Positions 1 to 10,556 of a stretch of DNA of 64,000 nt are shown in pieces. Source of the stretch: Alisma plantago-aquatica (taxonomy: Eukaryota > Streptophyta > Magnoliopsida > Alismatales > Alismataceae); NCBI GenBank assembly GCA_963693085.1, contig OY856413.1, positions 544,134,879 to 544,198,878 on the forward strand, read 5' to 3'. A program made the position numbers and the translations under genes. The first letter of the stretch is position 1, and each line of letters opens with the position of its first letter. The notes below the pieces were generated by a model. The model did not search any database, was not told the DNA's origin, and was given only the letters and a program-made list of their open reading frames with translations.

Positions 1-2237
1 GGGAGCTGCACGAGCAGAGAAAACAAGGCACGTTCATCCCTCAGGGCACAAGGGATGAATTGACAGTTGCTCTGGGTAACCCAGAGCATCCTGGACGTGT
101 TAGAGGTGCCGGCGCTGGTGTGGGCATCAAAGCATTCTTTGGGCCATCCCAGCTTAAACCCAGAGCGGGACTTTCTCAAGAAGAGGTAACATTTATATTC
201 TATTTTTATAATGTTACTGCAAAAGGAAATTCATTAATAAAAAGCTAATATTTGTTTTATCCATGTATAGGAGAATAAGAGAGTCGAGGATATAGTTGCT
301 AAGAAGCTCAACGATGTGGTTGCTGAGAAGGTCAAGGAAGAATTGCTGCGGTGGCAGACATCTCAGGCTTCCAATCAGCCTATGCCGACCCACTCTTCTC
401 CTGGTGCACAGACTGCAAGTAATCCTGGAGACCCATCGCCTAACACGTCTGCTGTAAGTATTGTTTATGACATTGTAGCTAGTCTTTTCAAGATGATATG
501 TTTTCAAGATGATATGTATATATGTATAACATTCTTTACGTAAATTTGTAGGCATTGAAGCCATGCCGCTTAAGAATGGAAAACTATGTTGTTGCAGAGG
601 CGCAAGCTTACCAGTCCCTTCCTGGGGCAACGTTTCATGGGACTCCAATGCCGCAGGGCTACATTCGTGTGAGCCTGATACATGTATTACCCGATTGGAG
701 GGAAGTTGCGTTGCCATATGCCCACCCAGATATTGATACACTTGGTGAGGCAGAAAGCGGGGTCATATTGTGGCCCAAAGCAGATGTCCTCTACACGACT
801 GAAATTGTAAGATAAATTTACATTGATTTAGACTGTTAATGTGTATATATGATGTCAACTGATCTGAAATTATATATACAGGTTAAAAAGAAGACACCAG
901 GAGCACCTAGGCCTCCACCTCCAATTCCCGCATTACCAACTTGGGTTCCAACTGACCTACAATACCCGTTAGGTCCTGCTTGTAGGGGAATGGCATGTTG
1001 GCTACGGGCACATAATATACTTTGCCCTATAATTGTTTCTTTAGATGCAGATTATGCAGGTCAATCATACGACATCTCTTTATTTATACAAGATATTATT
1101 GAGTTGTTTATGTATGATTGGTTGAATACATCAATGATAGAGACATGGATAAGGTGAGATCTTGTTTATACATCCATATACCTTGTGTAAGATCCGGTGA
1201 TCTAGTTTCTTATATATTAATGCATACGTCTATATGTTTTGCAGCTACTTAATCGAAGATCATTGCAAACAATTTGCATATGATCATGTGGGATTTTTGA
1301 TTCCATCATTGATTAGTATGGTAGCTAAAGACCCTGATAGTGTTCAACAATACTGTATAGATGCTTTTACAATTTTTGGTCATCAAATGAAGACGATAAT
1401 AATAGCTCCATTCAATGTCAAGTAAGTTTGCTTTATTTATAATTTGGACTTAAGAAAATTCCATTATTATTTTGCATTTTGAGTTATTAATTGTTAACTT
1501 TTTACCTCTAGTGGTAGACATTGGTAGTTACTAGTTATTGTCCCCGGGACGTTCACTGTTTATTATCTAGATCCTGCAGGAAGTACATTAAACACTAAAA
1601 TTGGACACGTAACCAGAATGGCATTATTCTGGTGAGAAATATTTCATTTTTTATATCCGTTAACATCTTTTATTACATTACTATTTACTTATGCAACTTA
1701 GTGTGTTATATTAACATGTAGGGGTTTAGATGCATTCAAAAATGCTGGAGGAAAGGTCCCAAGGAAAAAGAACCAGCCATTGTCTTGGGAGAACGTAAAA
1801 GTAAGTTCCCGACTCCCCGACTCCAATGTATATATTATTGATGTGAATTGTGCTTAGTTGTATTAATTTGTATGTTTCAATTTATAGTGCGCTACACAAG
1901 ACAATGGCTGGGCATGCGCATACTATGTGATGCGATTTATGCAGATGATTATCAAACATGCCGCATTGGACATCGATACCATACATGAGGTATTATATAT
2001 AGTCTCATTAGTTAGTATGAAATATATCAATCTTATTTTTATATTATTACTTATATATATACATCATTCTCTTTGCAGGTGTTTAAAACTGACCACACTA
2101 TAGGCAAACGCTTAAAAAATGTACATGCTCCATATACGAGGGAATCATTAAATGAAGTAAGAGAAGAATGGGCAATAGCTTTACAAACAGTGGCAACTGT
2201 AAGATATAATTGGGATGTTGATAGTGATGATGAATGA
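1..2237 (+). pseudogene. CACTA accessory protein with C-terminal Ulp1-like (C48) cysteine protease, broken
   Basis: Exons inferred from GT-AG junctions and continuous homology: to about 186, 271-453, 552-806, 882-1153, 1245-1421, 1512-1631, 1722-1800, 1888-1989, 2079-2237. The first exons carry the plant transposase motif DELTVALGNPEHPGRVRG followed by a Glu/Lys-rich coiled coil. Exon 3 has IRVSLIHVLPDWREVALPY, a domain seen again in the second CACTA element. The last exons carry the Ulp1 triad: His in GRHW, Asp in YYLDPA, and Gln and Cys in QDNGWACAYYVM. The protein ends in an acidic tail (DVDSDDE). An in-frame TAG at 1525-1527 follows directly after GRHW, where the family usually has Gln, so the gene is probably dead. 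The 5' end is outside the window. Splice sites are by eye. Confidence 0.85.
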
Positions 2238-2479
2238 TACTTTGTAAATGAATGTTTCTGAATGTTAAAACATGTATTTGAATGATTCTATATGTGTGAA
2301 CGTGACAATTGAATTGATGTCTGAATGTATCTACTTGTGTGAATCTTTTTATGTTAATTTTGCAGGTTTGTGGCCTGTTTGTAGGCTGATATCAATGGAT
2401 GTCGTAAACCTGCAGTTCAGAAAACTGAACTGCAGGTTCTCATCCTGCTGACCAGCCACAGCAGGCCTGCAAATAGATT

Positions 2480-2861
2480 TATAAAAAAAAAATAGAAATA
2501 GGCGTCGGTTATTTACCGATAACCGTCAGCACAGACTTACAGCGTCGGTTTTTTGTTGAACAGCGACGCCAAAAGTGTTCGCGCTACAGGAAATGGGAGT
2601 CATCTAGGACACTTTTTTGCGTCGGTGTTTTAGTATATAACCGACGCAGAAAGCGTCCTAGATGACGCCGTTTTCTGTGGCGCGAACCCTTTTGGCGTCG
2701 GTGTTTTATAATAAACCGACGCCTTTATGTTAAATAGGCGTCGGTTTTTTAACCGACGCTGAAGTGTCCAACCTTTTAGCGGCGCCCACATAGGCGTCGT
2801 TCAGAAACCGACGCCAAAGGGGGTTAAACAACCGACACTAAAAGGCACTTCTGTAGTAGTG
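2480..2861. repeat. CACTA-1 subterminal inverted repeats and terminal repeat
   Basis: At least ten copies of GCGTCGGTT or its complement AACCGACGC occur in both orientations, ending at the terminal repeat 2841-2861. The block includes a long imperfect palindrome (about 2557-2705) whose arms both run through GACGCCAAAA, CGCG and TCATCTAGGAC or their complements, around a short AT-rich centre (TTTTAGTATATA). Subterminal arrays of short inverted motifs are known binding sites for CACTA transposases. The motif here would be that site for this family by inference. Confidence 0.88.
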
Positions 2862-3599
2862 GGCAGCCATACAACGCTGGAAAGTTGTAGGTGCATTGTA
2901 GAGGTCGAACGACATTCTTCAAAATGTGTATGTTCCGAATGGGCAGGTAAAAGTAGTTTTCTCTTGGTCATCTGGATGTATGGGTATTTGATAGAATCCA
3001 GAGTAACTGTCAAGATAACAGAAATATTCTTGGTGAGCCAACTTTTCTAGGACTTGATCAAGGAAAGGAATTGGAAAATGATCTTTTCGAGTTTCCTTGT
3101 TCAATTTCCTATAATATATGCACATCCTCCACCCTATGACTGTTTGAGTGGGGATGAGTTCATTGTTTTCATTTTATATAACAGTCATTCCACCTTTCTT
3201 CGGTACTACATGCACTGGGCTCACCCATGGTGAGTCTGATATCGGATAGATTATTCCAGCTGTGAGCAATTTAATGACTTCACAAAGGACTACTTCCTTC
3301 ATATTTGGATTCAATTTCCATTGATTCTCAATAGTTGGCTTGTGATCTTCCATCATAGGGATCTTGTGCATACACATCGCTTGACTAACCCCAGTTAGGT
3401 CATTCATTTTGTATCCAATCACTTTCTTCCTTTCCTTCAATTCTTTTAGGAGTTTATCTTCTTGTTCGGTTGTAAGATCAGAATTTATTATTACAGGGAA
3501 AACCTTGAGATCATCCAAAAACACATACTTCAGTCCCTCAGGAAGGGGCTTCATTTCGGAGGCCTCTGGTTTTTCGCATGTTTCTTCAGTAGCTTCCAC
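2862..3599 (-). pseudogene. Athila-like pol: reverse transcriptase N-terminal half, interrupted
   Basis: The stretch 3599-3174 encodes the region before and at the start of the RT domain, with LTAGIIYPISDSPWVSP and VPKKGGMTVI. After an in-frame break, 3125-2919 continues with YYRKLNKETRKDHFPIPFLD and the RT palm entry LDSYSGFYQIPIHPDD. A frame change brings in FDLYNAPTTFQRCMAA at the junction with the transposon. The next expected segment, which holds the FVDD catalytic pair, is missing because CACTA-1 begins there. Stops plus a frameshift make it non-coding. The family call is secure; lineage within gypsy is by recognition. Confidence 0.88.
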
Positions 3600-3814
3600 A
3601 ACCTTTAGTCCTTCAAACGTAGCTTCGAGATCTTCTTCGGTAGTGTCAAGGTCAAGAACACACTCTTGAACTCATTCACTGATGGAATTATCAGTAGAGG
3701 GGTTTGTTAGAGTCACTTCTAAAGGATCATCTTGTTCATATCCCTCTTGTGTGAGGAGTGATATTTGTTTGATGCAGTCAATCAGATAAACTTCTTCTTG
3801 CATACTTGGTCTTC

Positions 3815-4834
3815 TCATGCTTTCAAAACCTTGAATTTGAGAGTTTCTTTGCCAAGTATGAGAAGTAAACTTCCTGCTTCAACATCAATTAGAACTCTTG
3901 TAGTAGCGAGGAATGAATGTCCAAAGATGAGAGGATATCTGGCATCCTCTTTTATGTCCATGATGACAAAGTCACACAGAACATAAGAATCTTTCCCTAC
4001 CTTGACAGGTACATCCTCAATAATTCCTAACGGGCATTTTATCGAATTGTCAGCGAGTTGTATGGTCATGCTGGTTGGAAGAAGTTCAGCAAACCCTAGC
4101 CTTTTGCAAAGGCTGAGTGGCATGATGGAGAAGCTAGCTCCAAGATCTTCTAGTCCTTTCTTGCATGAAGAATCACCGATATGGTAGGAAATCCCAAAAG
4201 ATCCTGGATCTTTCTGTTTCTTTGGCATCTTACTCTGGATGATATCTGAAGTGGTTTTAGCTAACTTGACTATCTCATATTCTTCAGTTATATATTTCCT
4301 GGTCAGGAGTGACTTTAAGTACTTTATCCAAGCTAGTATCTCAGCCAGCGCATCTAAAAAGGGTATGTCAACATGAAGTTTCTTCATAGCTTCTTTAAAC
4401 TTATTGAACCGAGTATCAAGCTTGGTTTGCCATAAACAAGCAGGAAAAGGAATATGAGGCTTGTATACAGGGACGTTAGGTTCTGGTGTTTCAATTTCTT
4501 CCTCAATTGGTTTCTCAGGACTTTCCTTGTCTGTCTTATCAACAGTTATTGGTTCTTTCTGTTGAGATTTCAGTGTTGTTGAGTCTTGAATGATCATAGG
4601 CTCATCCTCATTTGTAATAACTACAGGTGGCTTGACAAGAGGATCAGAATAATCCTTGCATGACCTGGTTGTGACAGCCTTCAATTGTTCTGGGTGCTTA
4701 GGATTATTCTCGTATTGGCCCACAAATGCTCCAACAGGTGGCTTTATGCTAGCGACAAGTTGAGCTAGTTGAGATTCAATAGCTTTCTCATGTGCTTGTT
4801 GGTTAGCTGTCAAGGTTTGTTGGTTAGCTATCAT
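3815..4834 (-). pseudogene. Athila-like gag C-terminus and aspartic protease
   Basis: An open stretch of 339 codons. The N-terminal part is low-complexity, Gln- and Pro-rich linker (VPVYKPHIPFPACLW is the conserved gag-end box of this lineage). The C-terminal third is the retropepsin-like protease: active-site motif DLGASFSIMPLSLCKRLG, then a beta-rich segment to PLIFGHSFLATTRVLIDVE. It would cut the Gag-Pol polyprotein. It is followed on the same strand by RT and preceded by gag, the usual order. It has the best-preserved frame of this element, but stops on both sides separate it from gag and RT. Confidence 0.88.
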
Positions 4835-5041
4835 ATTCTACTATGACTGTAACATCTTCTCAATGGTTGTCAATTTGTCATCAGGTGAGATGGGAACAAC
4901 TTGTTGTCCTTGAGGCTGATTAAGATTCTGGTATTGAAAACTATTTTGATAGTTATTGAAGTTCCTATTCTAAAAGTTTCCCTTGAAGTTTCCTTGATTT
5001 CCAGAATTCTGTTGTGGATTATACTGAAATTCTGGTGGACC

Positions 5042-6334
5042 TCATGGTTGGTTGTTCAAAACAAATTGATGCGAGTTCACAGCTCCAGAGGGGTTTCCAT
5101 ATTGAAAACCCGGATGATTCTTATTCTGATTCGGATTGTAATAACCTTGACCAGGGATGGTATTAATAGCATTCAAGTTCTCCATTTGTTTATTATCTCC
5201 TTGGGCACATACATTGCTTAGAACAAAATCATAGAGAACATTGCATACCAATGTGGAATGATCAGTACTTTTACATGCTTCACAGAACAATGAAGCTGAC
5301 TTGACCTGTTCTTGTTGTTGAGTGGGCGAACGTCCTCTTCCAATAGCAACAAGAGATGATTCAATATGGTTTTGCTTGGCAACTAAGAGTTTTAGGGTTT
5401 CAGCTATAGACTTGTACTCGGGAGTAGCTTCAGCCATAGCTACTTTCAAGACTCCATTCCCTACAGATCTACCCCAATTAGCTTGATTTTCAGCTCCAAG
5501 GGTTATGACCCTCCATGCGTTGTCATAACTTTGACGCATGAAGTTTCCTCCAGATGAGGAGTCTAAGAATCTTTTGATATCATCATCCACACCCCTATAG
5601 AAAATTTTGATGAGTTGATTCTTAGGAATTCCATGGTGTGGACACTTGCGTAGAAGCTCTTTGTATCTATTCCATGCTTCAGCAAGAGTTTCTCCAGGGA
5701 CTTGGGTGAAATTTTTTATTCACCCTCTAATTTCATAGGTGAGATATGGAAGGTAGAACTTTTCTAGAAACACATTTTGGAGTTGTTCCCAGGTGGTGAT
5801 GGGTATTTCACTTTGCAACGAATTGTACCAACTTATGGCTCTATCTGCAAGGGAATACTTGAAGAGACAGAGTCGAATGGCATCGTTAGATACTCCATTT
5901 TGTTTTGTCATGGCACATAGATCAATGAATCTCAAAAGATGTTTTTGGTTGTCTTCTCCTTGTTTACCGTAGAATGGGCTGTTCTGAAGCAGGGTGATCC
6001 AATGTTCCCTAATCTAAAAATTGGCAGCATTGATGGGGGGAGGTTGTACTGGATGATGTACATTCACAGCTTTTGGGATTGAGAACTCTCTAAGATCCTT
6101 TTATAGTTCAGCTACTTGCACTTCTGCTTGTGCCGCTAGGATTTCTTCTTGAACTGCAGCTCCGGCTTCTTGCATGAGCCTCTCTCTCTACGCATTTATG
6201 GCTTGAGCCACCCTTCGGGCTACCTCTTCTTCTTGAGCCATCCTTGCTTGATTTTCTCTGATCTGACGATGAAAAGTTTTGTCTATCTTGGGATCAAAGC
6301 TCGTTGTTAGTCTAGGGTTGTCCGAACGGTGCAT
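5042..6334 (-). pseudogene. Athila-like gag (capsid), broken by stops
   Basis: The likely start is the ATG at 6334, about 160 bp past the primer-binding site. One frame can be followed down to about 5042, but several in-frame stops cut it. The Retrotrans_gag capsid core is at about 5935-5640: FIDLCAMTKQNGVSNDAIRL, then YSLADRAISWYNSL and TTWEQLQNVFLEKFYLPY, the characteristic helix-rich gag pattern. A linker and a Cys-containing stretch (FCEACKSTDHSTLVC, a degenerate zinc knuckle) follow at 5290-5220. Gag would form the particle that packages the element's RNA. Not translatable as it stands. Confidence 0.85.
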
Positions 6335-6491
6335 GCACTATGCTTTGGGTTGTATCTGTAATAGGATGATTTCAAAAATGAGAACCATGGAGTAGAGTCA
6401 AATTCAAGTAGATGGTCGATTGTTTCAAAAAGAAAAAGCAAATCCTAGATTAGCCTTAAAAGAACTAGATTTAACTAACTGATTTCGTTGT

Positions 6492-6508
6492 CCCCGACAA
6501 CGGTGCCA
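6492..6508 (-). other. Primer-binding site, tRNA-Asp-like
   Basis: On the minus strand it reads TGGCACCGTTGTCGGGG. This matches the 3' end of plant tRNA-Asp (complement TGGCGCCGTTGCCGGGG) with two mismatches, and is the site type usual in Athila/Tat elements. It lies 5 bp inside the LTR edge at 6514, which fixes the LTR boundary and the element's orientation. Confidence 0.85.
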
Positions 6509-6513
6509 GAATT

Positions 6514-7612
6514 TGACGTGGCAAATATTGCACTAACAAATTCACTTGGGGTTGAAATCCCCGAGCTTTTACCTAAACCAATGTGCAATAATACCACCTA
6601 CAAGCGGACGGATTTTATCGCAGTATAGTTAAGGATCGAACCCAAAGGACAACATTTTTAAGAATCTTTGTTAATCGAATCTAGCTCAAGTAAGACTAAT
6701 GATTAAAATGATTGGTTGATTTGAGTTTGATTAAACTAATTGTAAGAAAGTAAAAGTTGAATTAAATTCAGATTTAGATCAATGATATGGAATCACTGGG
6801 ATGGTATTGGGTTTCACCGCCACTACACATGCAAACACATCCAATCGTCAAACATCCAGGCCAGATATAACTATCCAAATAGAGATGCTGCAAAACCCCC
6901 CATACGGGCGTTAGGTTCACGTAAGTATCACCTTAGGCATCAGATGTCTCATCACCATCTGGATTACTTACTTACGGCTCTGAAGATACAGAAATCCAAC
7001 AAAGGTTGTGGGGCCCCTATACAGGCGTTAGGTACACAGAAGCATCACTAAATGCTAGATGTCTCGTCCCCTCACGGATCATACACGTACGACCTCAAAG
7101 ATATCCCATTCTATTTCTAGTTTGGGAGTCAACCGCATTAATCGATAAGCAAGCAGGAGATTTAATATATGAGAAAACATCGACAATTAACAAGAAGATA
7201 CAAAATCCAACTAAGGTTGTGAACCCCCTATACATGTGTTACGTACACAGAAGCATCACCGAAGGCTAGATGGCCCATCCCCTTGTGGATCATACACTTA
7301 CGACCTCAAGGAACCCCATTCTATTTCTAGTTTGGGAGTCATCCTATTAAACGACATTCAATCCTATATATAGAAGTTCTCACGACATAGGAAGAACAAA
7401 TATGAAAGCAAGCAATTAATCTAACTATGAACATAATGATTAACAACGAAAAGAAAAGTTGTATACATTGCCATGGAAAGTTTGACAAAATAACATGATT
7501 GCATGGGCAGCGGGGCTAGTCCCCGCACCCCAGCAAAAAGGAACTACTTACTCATGATGCGAGAAACAAGATGGATAAGAGAGAGAGAGGAATCCACCAT
7601 GATAATGATGCA
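6514..7612 (-). repeat. 5' LTR of the Athila-like element
   Basis: The inner edge (6514, ending ..CA on the minus strand) is fixed by the primer site. The outer edge is placed near 7612 because recognisable Tekay RNase H coding sequence resumes there; it could be off by tens of bases, and no target duplication can be tested. Within it, three degenerate tandem units (about 6890-7000, 7005-7135, 7210-7345) share GGCGTTAGGT or similar, AGATGTCTC and TACGACCTCAA. No open frame of note. Confidence 0.6.
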
Positions 7613-8733
7613 TAAGGTAGTCGTGAAGCAAAAGAAACCACATGATCTGCATGCATCAGTACACATCCTAAGCCTTTCTTGGAAGCATCGTAGAAAACAA
7701 CATAGCCTTTCCCAGGCTCTGGCAGCACCAACACTGGAGCACTAGTTAGCTTCTCCTTCAAACTTTGGAAAGCTTGCTGACAATGATCAGCCCAAACAAA
7801 AGGTACATCCTTCCTGGTCAACTTTGTCATCGGCAACGCGATCCCACTGAAGTTTCTTATAAACCTCCAGTAGTATCCAGCTAAGCCCAGAAAACTACAA
7901 AGTTCTGTCGGCGTTTGTGGTTTCTCCCACTCTGCAACTGACTCCACCTTCTTGGGGTCCACCCTGACTCCTTCTGCGGATATCACATGACCCAGGAAAG
8001 TCACTTCTTTCAACCATAACTCGCACTTGCTAAACTTGGCATACAACTGGTGTTGGTGAAGGAGAGTCAACGCTTGTCGAAGGTGTTGTTCATGTTGTTG
8101 ATTGTCTTGACTATATATCAAGATGTCATCTATAAAAACTACAACAAACTGGTCTAGAAACGGACGGAACACTTTGTTCATCAGCTCCATAAAAGTAGCA
8201 GGCGCATTGGTTAGCCCAAACGGCATAACCACGAACTCAAAGTGACCATACCTCATCCTAAAATTTGATTTTAGTATCTCCTCATCTTTGATCCTCAAAT
8301 GGTGATATCTAGACCATAGATCTATCTTTGAGAACATCATAGCACCACGCAACTGATCAAACAAATCATCTATCCTCAGCAAAGGGTACTTGTTCTTGAT
8401 CGTTACTTTGTTCAACTGCCTATAATCTATGCACAAACACATCGATCCATCCTTCTTTTTTATGAACAGAACTAGAGCACCCCACGTCGATGTGCTCGGT
8501 CTGACAAAACCTTTTTCCAGCAACTCCTGTAACTGCTTCTTTAGCTCTTCCATCTCAGCTGGAGCCATCCTGTATGGTGTCTGAGCAACTGGTTGTGTCC
8601 CTGGCACTAGATTGATCTCAAAGTCAATCTCTCGAGGTGGGGGAACACTGGGAAACTCATCGGGAAACACATCTGCAAACTCTCGAACAACAAGGACATC
8701 CTCAAGGTTAGGTCCCTTCACTTCGGTGTCCAC
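7613..8733 (-). pseudogene. Tekay-like pol: reverse transcriptase and truncated RNase H
   Basis: About 370 codons remain open, longer than any other pol stretch here. RT domains in order: substrate-binding [34 protein letters not shown], palm aspartate in [30 protein letters not shown], catalytic pair in [11 protein letters not shown], then the primer-grip and thumb region ([17 protein letters not shown]). RNase H begins at [17 protein letters not shown] and stops after about 20 residues, where the sequence turns into the neighbouring LTR. The usual SGY after KIDL is changed to SRY. It would copy the element's RNA into DNA. Loss of most of RNase H and of integrase makes it inactive. Confidence 0.92.
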
Positions 8734-8760
8734 AAAATGAGCTAAGAACGCCTTACATCC

Positions 8761-9180
8761 TTACTGCAACAACTTCTCTACCATAATTGTTGACACTAAA
8801 CACGTCTGAAGAATCTTCCTATCTCCTTGGAAGATCCACTTCTCACCACCATCAGCAAACACCGCATGCTTGGAACCACAGTCCAGCACAACCTTATACG
8901 TTTCCAAGGTATGAATCCCAAGGATCACATCGAATCCATGCATATCAAGTGGTATAAGATCCACTTGTATCTTGTGTCCCGAAAAAGATAGAACACAGGA
9001 CGGACACACTTCTCGAAGCAACGCGGGACCAACAAGAAGGGTTTCTCACAAAAGGCTATCTTTCTTATAGCTAATAGGTAAAATACAACTATCAAGCATA
9101 CCGCGAGTGATAAAAGAATGTGTAGCACTCAGGTCAACCAAAACAGATATAAAGCAAGAAGAAAATAAATCAGAGTGAAA
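8761..9180 (-). pseudogene. Tekay-like aspartic protease, degenerate
   Basis: Two frames carry the protease. The first (near 9150-9040) has VDLSATHSFI, where the active-site motif is normally DSGATHSF, so the glycine next to the catalytic Asp is altered. The second (9021-8761) has the C-terminal half: IPLDMHGFDVILGIHTLE and WIFQGDR, the conserved D-V-I-LG and DW/F..F boxes of gypsy proteases. A frameshift separates them. It lies between gag and RT as expected. Confidence 0.8.
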
Positions 9181-9199
9181 TAACTCCATCTGACCTGTC

Positions 9200-10424
9200 A
9201 CTACTCACGGGTTGACTATCGCCTCCGGCTGACTCATAGCATAGAATCGAGTCGTTTCTTGTTGTCGTCCACATCCTTTGCTTCCTTGAGAAGACGATCC
9301 AGCTTGCAACACTTGACCGCATCCTTTCCCTCTAGCACCACTAAACTGTTGTCTATCTGACCCCTGTTGATTTTGCCTCAGTTGCTGCGTCACTTCGACA
9401 TCTCTCTTTGGGCAATTTCACTTTAAATGCCTGGTCTGTCCACAGAGATAGCATGACCTGTCTTCAAACTACAACCTAGATGGCCCTATCACTACCACTG
9501 AAGTTGTACTGTGAGCTCTAGATGGTGAAAACCTGCTCCCTCTTCCTTTACTCGGAGACCATTGTGATAGTGCACTGGAACTCTGCATTGCAGATGGTAC
9601 CGAAAACCTTGGCTTCTTAAAGCCATCAAACCTTTGCCTCTAGAACTGAGCAATCTTTTTCTTGGATGTGGTTTCTCTCTTCTCCTTGAGTGATCATTCG
9701 ATCCTTCGGGCAGACTCCACAAATCTGGAAAAGTACTCTTGGTTTTCTAAAGCAGCAGCAGGTGTCGTCAGCTCAGCACTCAGACCCTTCTCAAACCGCC
9801 TGATTCTCTCATCATCTGTCTCCGCCATGTGAGGAAAAAACCTCAGCAGGTCCATAAACTTGGGTTCATACTTGGCGATGCTCATCGATCCATGGCGTAG
9901 ACGCTCAAACTGGTTGATCTTCTCGTCCAGATAGGTCTTCGGGAAGTATCGCCTCACGAACTCCCGCCGAAAGATGTCCCAACTGATTACCTCACCAAGA
10001 CGTTTCTCGTCCTTGATAGCCCACCAATGGCCAGCACTACCTTTCACGAGGTAGGTGCGTGCTTGACTTTGTCTACTTCGGGGATTTTAAGGACTCGGAA
10101 GTCCTTCTCAAGACTTGTCAACCATAGATCTGCATCCACTAGATCAGTCGTTCCAACATAATCTAAAGCTTCGACTCGCAAAGCCACTCGAAGGTCTTCC
10201 CAATACCCGGATATTCACCATGGGGAGCCTGTGCTCTTGACAGAGGCACTGGCAAACTTTCCACCATGAGATCCCATAAGGTGCTAGTAGACATCATTTT
10301 TTAGAATGGTTGGGTCAATTTGGGGGACCTCAGGCACCCGATCTTCATGTGCCTGCACTCGTGCTCCATCAACAGATGCAACATCACTGCTCTCAGCAGC
10401 ATGTTCTTCATGATTTCCAGACAT
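9200..10424 (-). pseudogene. Tekay-like gag with zinc knuckle, broken
   Basis: Likely start at 10424 (MSGNHEEHAAESSDVASVDG), about 115 bp inside the primer site. The capsid core is at 10047-9694: GHWWAIKDE, ISWDIFRREFVRRYFPKTYL and FMDLLRFFPHMAETDDERI, typical Retrotrans_gag signature. A basic linker follows, then at about 9455-9415 a CCHC zinc knuckle CYLCGQTRHLK-stop-NC whose spacing C-x2-C-x4-H-x4-C is kept although a TGA sits inside it. Frame changes occur between 10400 and 10050 and around 9700-9490. Gag would coat the RNA; this copy cannot make it. Confidence 0.85.
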
Positions 10425-10537
10425 CTTTAAGCTTTATCTTCTGCTTGGGGAAGAAGGTTATTGTAAGAAAATATGAAAAACTCACAAGAATAGACACAAA
10501 CCTAGTCCTAGATCCCTATAGCCTCAGTGAACCTAGA

Positions 10538-10549
10538 GCTCTGATACCA
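10538..10549 (-). other. Primer-binding site, tRNA-iMet
   Basis: The minus strand reads TGGTATCAGAGC, complementary to the 3' end of initiator tRNA-Met, the standard primer of Tekay/Del and most plant gypsy/copia elements. It lies 7 bp inside the LTR edge. Confidence 0.93.
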
Positions 10550-10556
10550 AACTTAT

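Larger units (their letters stand above)
1..2861 (+). mobile_element. CACTA (En/Spm) DNA transposon 1, 3' part
   Basis: The right end is exact: positions 2841-2861 read, on the opposite strand, CACTACTACAGAAGTGCC, the classic terminal inverted repeat of plant CACTA elements. Inside it lies a 380-bp block of inverted GCGTCGGTT/AACCGACGC motifs, the subterminal repeats where the transposase binds in this superfamily. Upstream is a multi-exon gene of the CACTA accessory type ending in a Ulp1-like protease. The left end lies outside the window, so the length and the 3-bp target duplication cannot be checked; the first three bases to the right are GGC. The element interrupts the reverse transcriptase of the Athila-like element to its right, so it is the younger of the two. 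Confidence 0.93.
2862..7612 (-). mobile_element. Athila-like Ty3/gypsy retrotransposon, 5' part
   Basis: Read on the minus strand, the order is LTR (6514-7612), primer-binding site (6492-6508), gag (6334-5042), protease (4834-3815) and the first half of reverse transcriptase (3599-2862). The CACTA element then cuts it off, so the rest of pol and the 3' LTR lie outside the window. The assignment to the Athila/Tat side of gypsy rests on CMHKIPMMEDHKP, LTAGIIYPISDSPWVSP and VPKKGGMTVI in RT, on a DLGAS protease and on the tRNA-Asp-like primer site. It sits inside the RNase H domain of the Tekay-like element to its right. The right boundary is the least certain. Confidence 0.85.

Noticed and set aside
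10538..10549. GCTCTGATACCA and its other copies as parts of tRNA genes
   Set aside because: They are 12-base primer-binding sites beside LTR ends; no tRNA cloverleaf or A/B boxes surround them.
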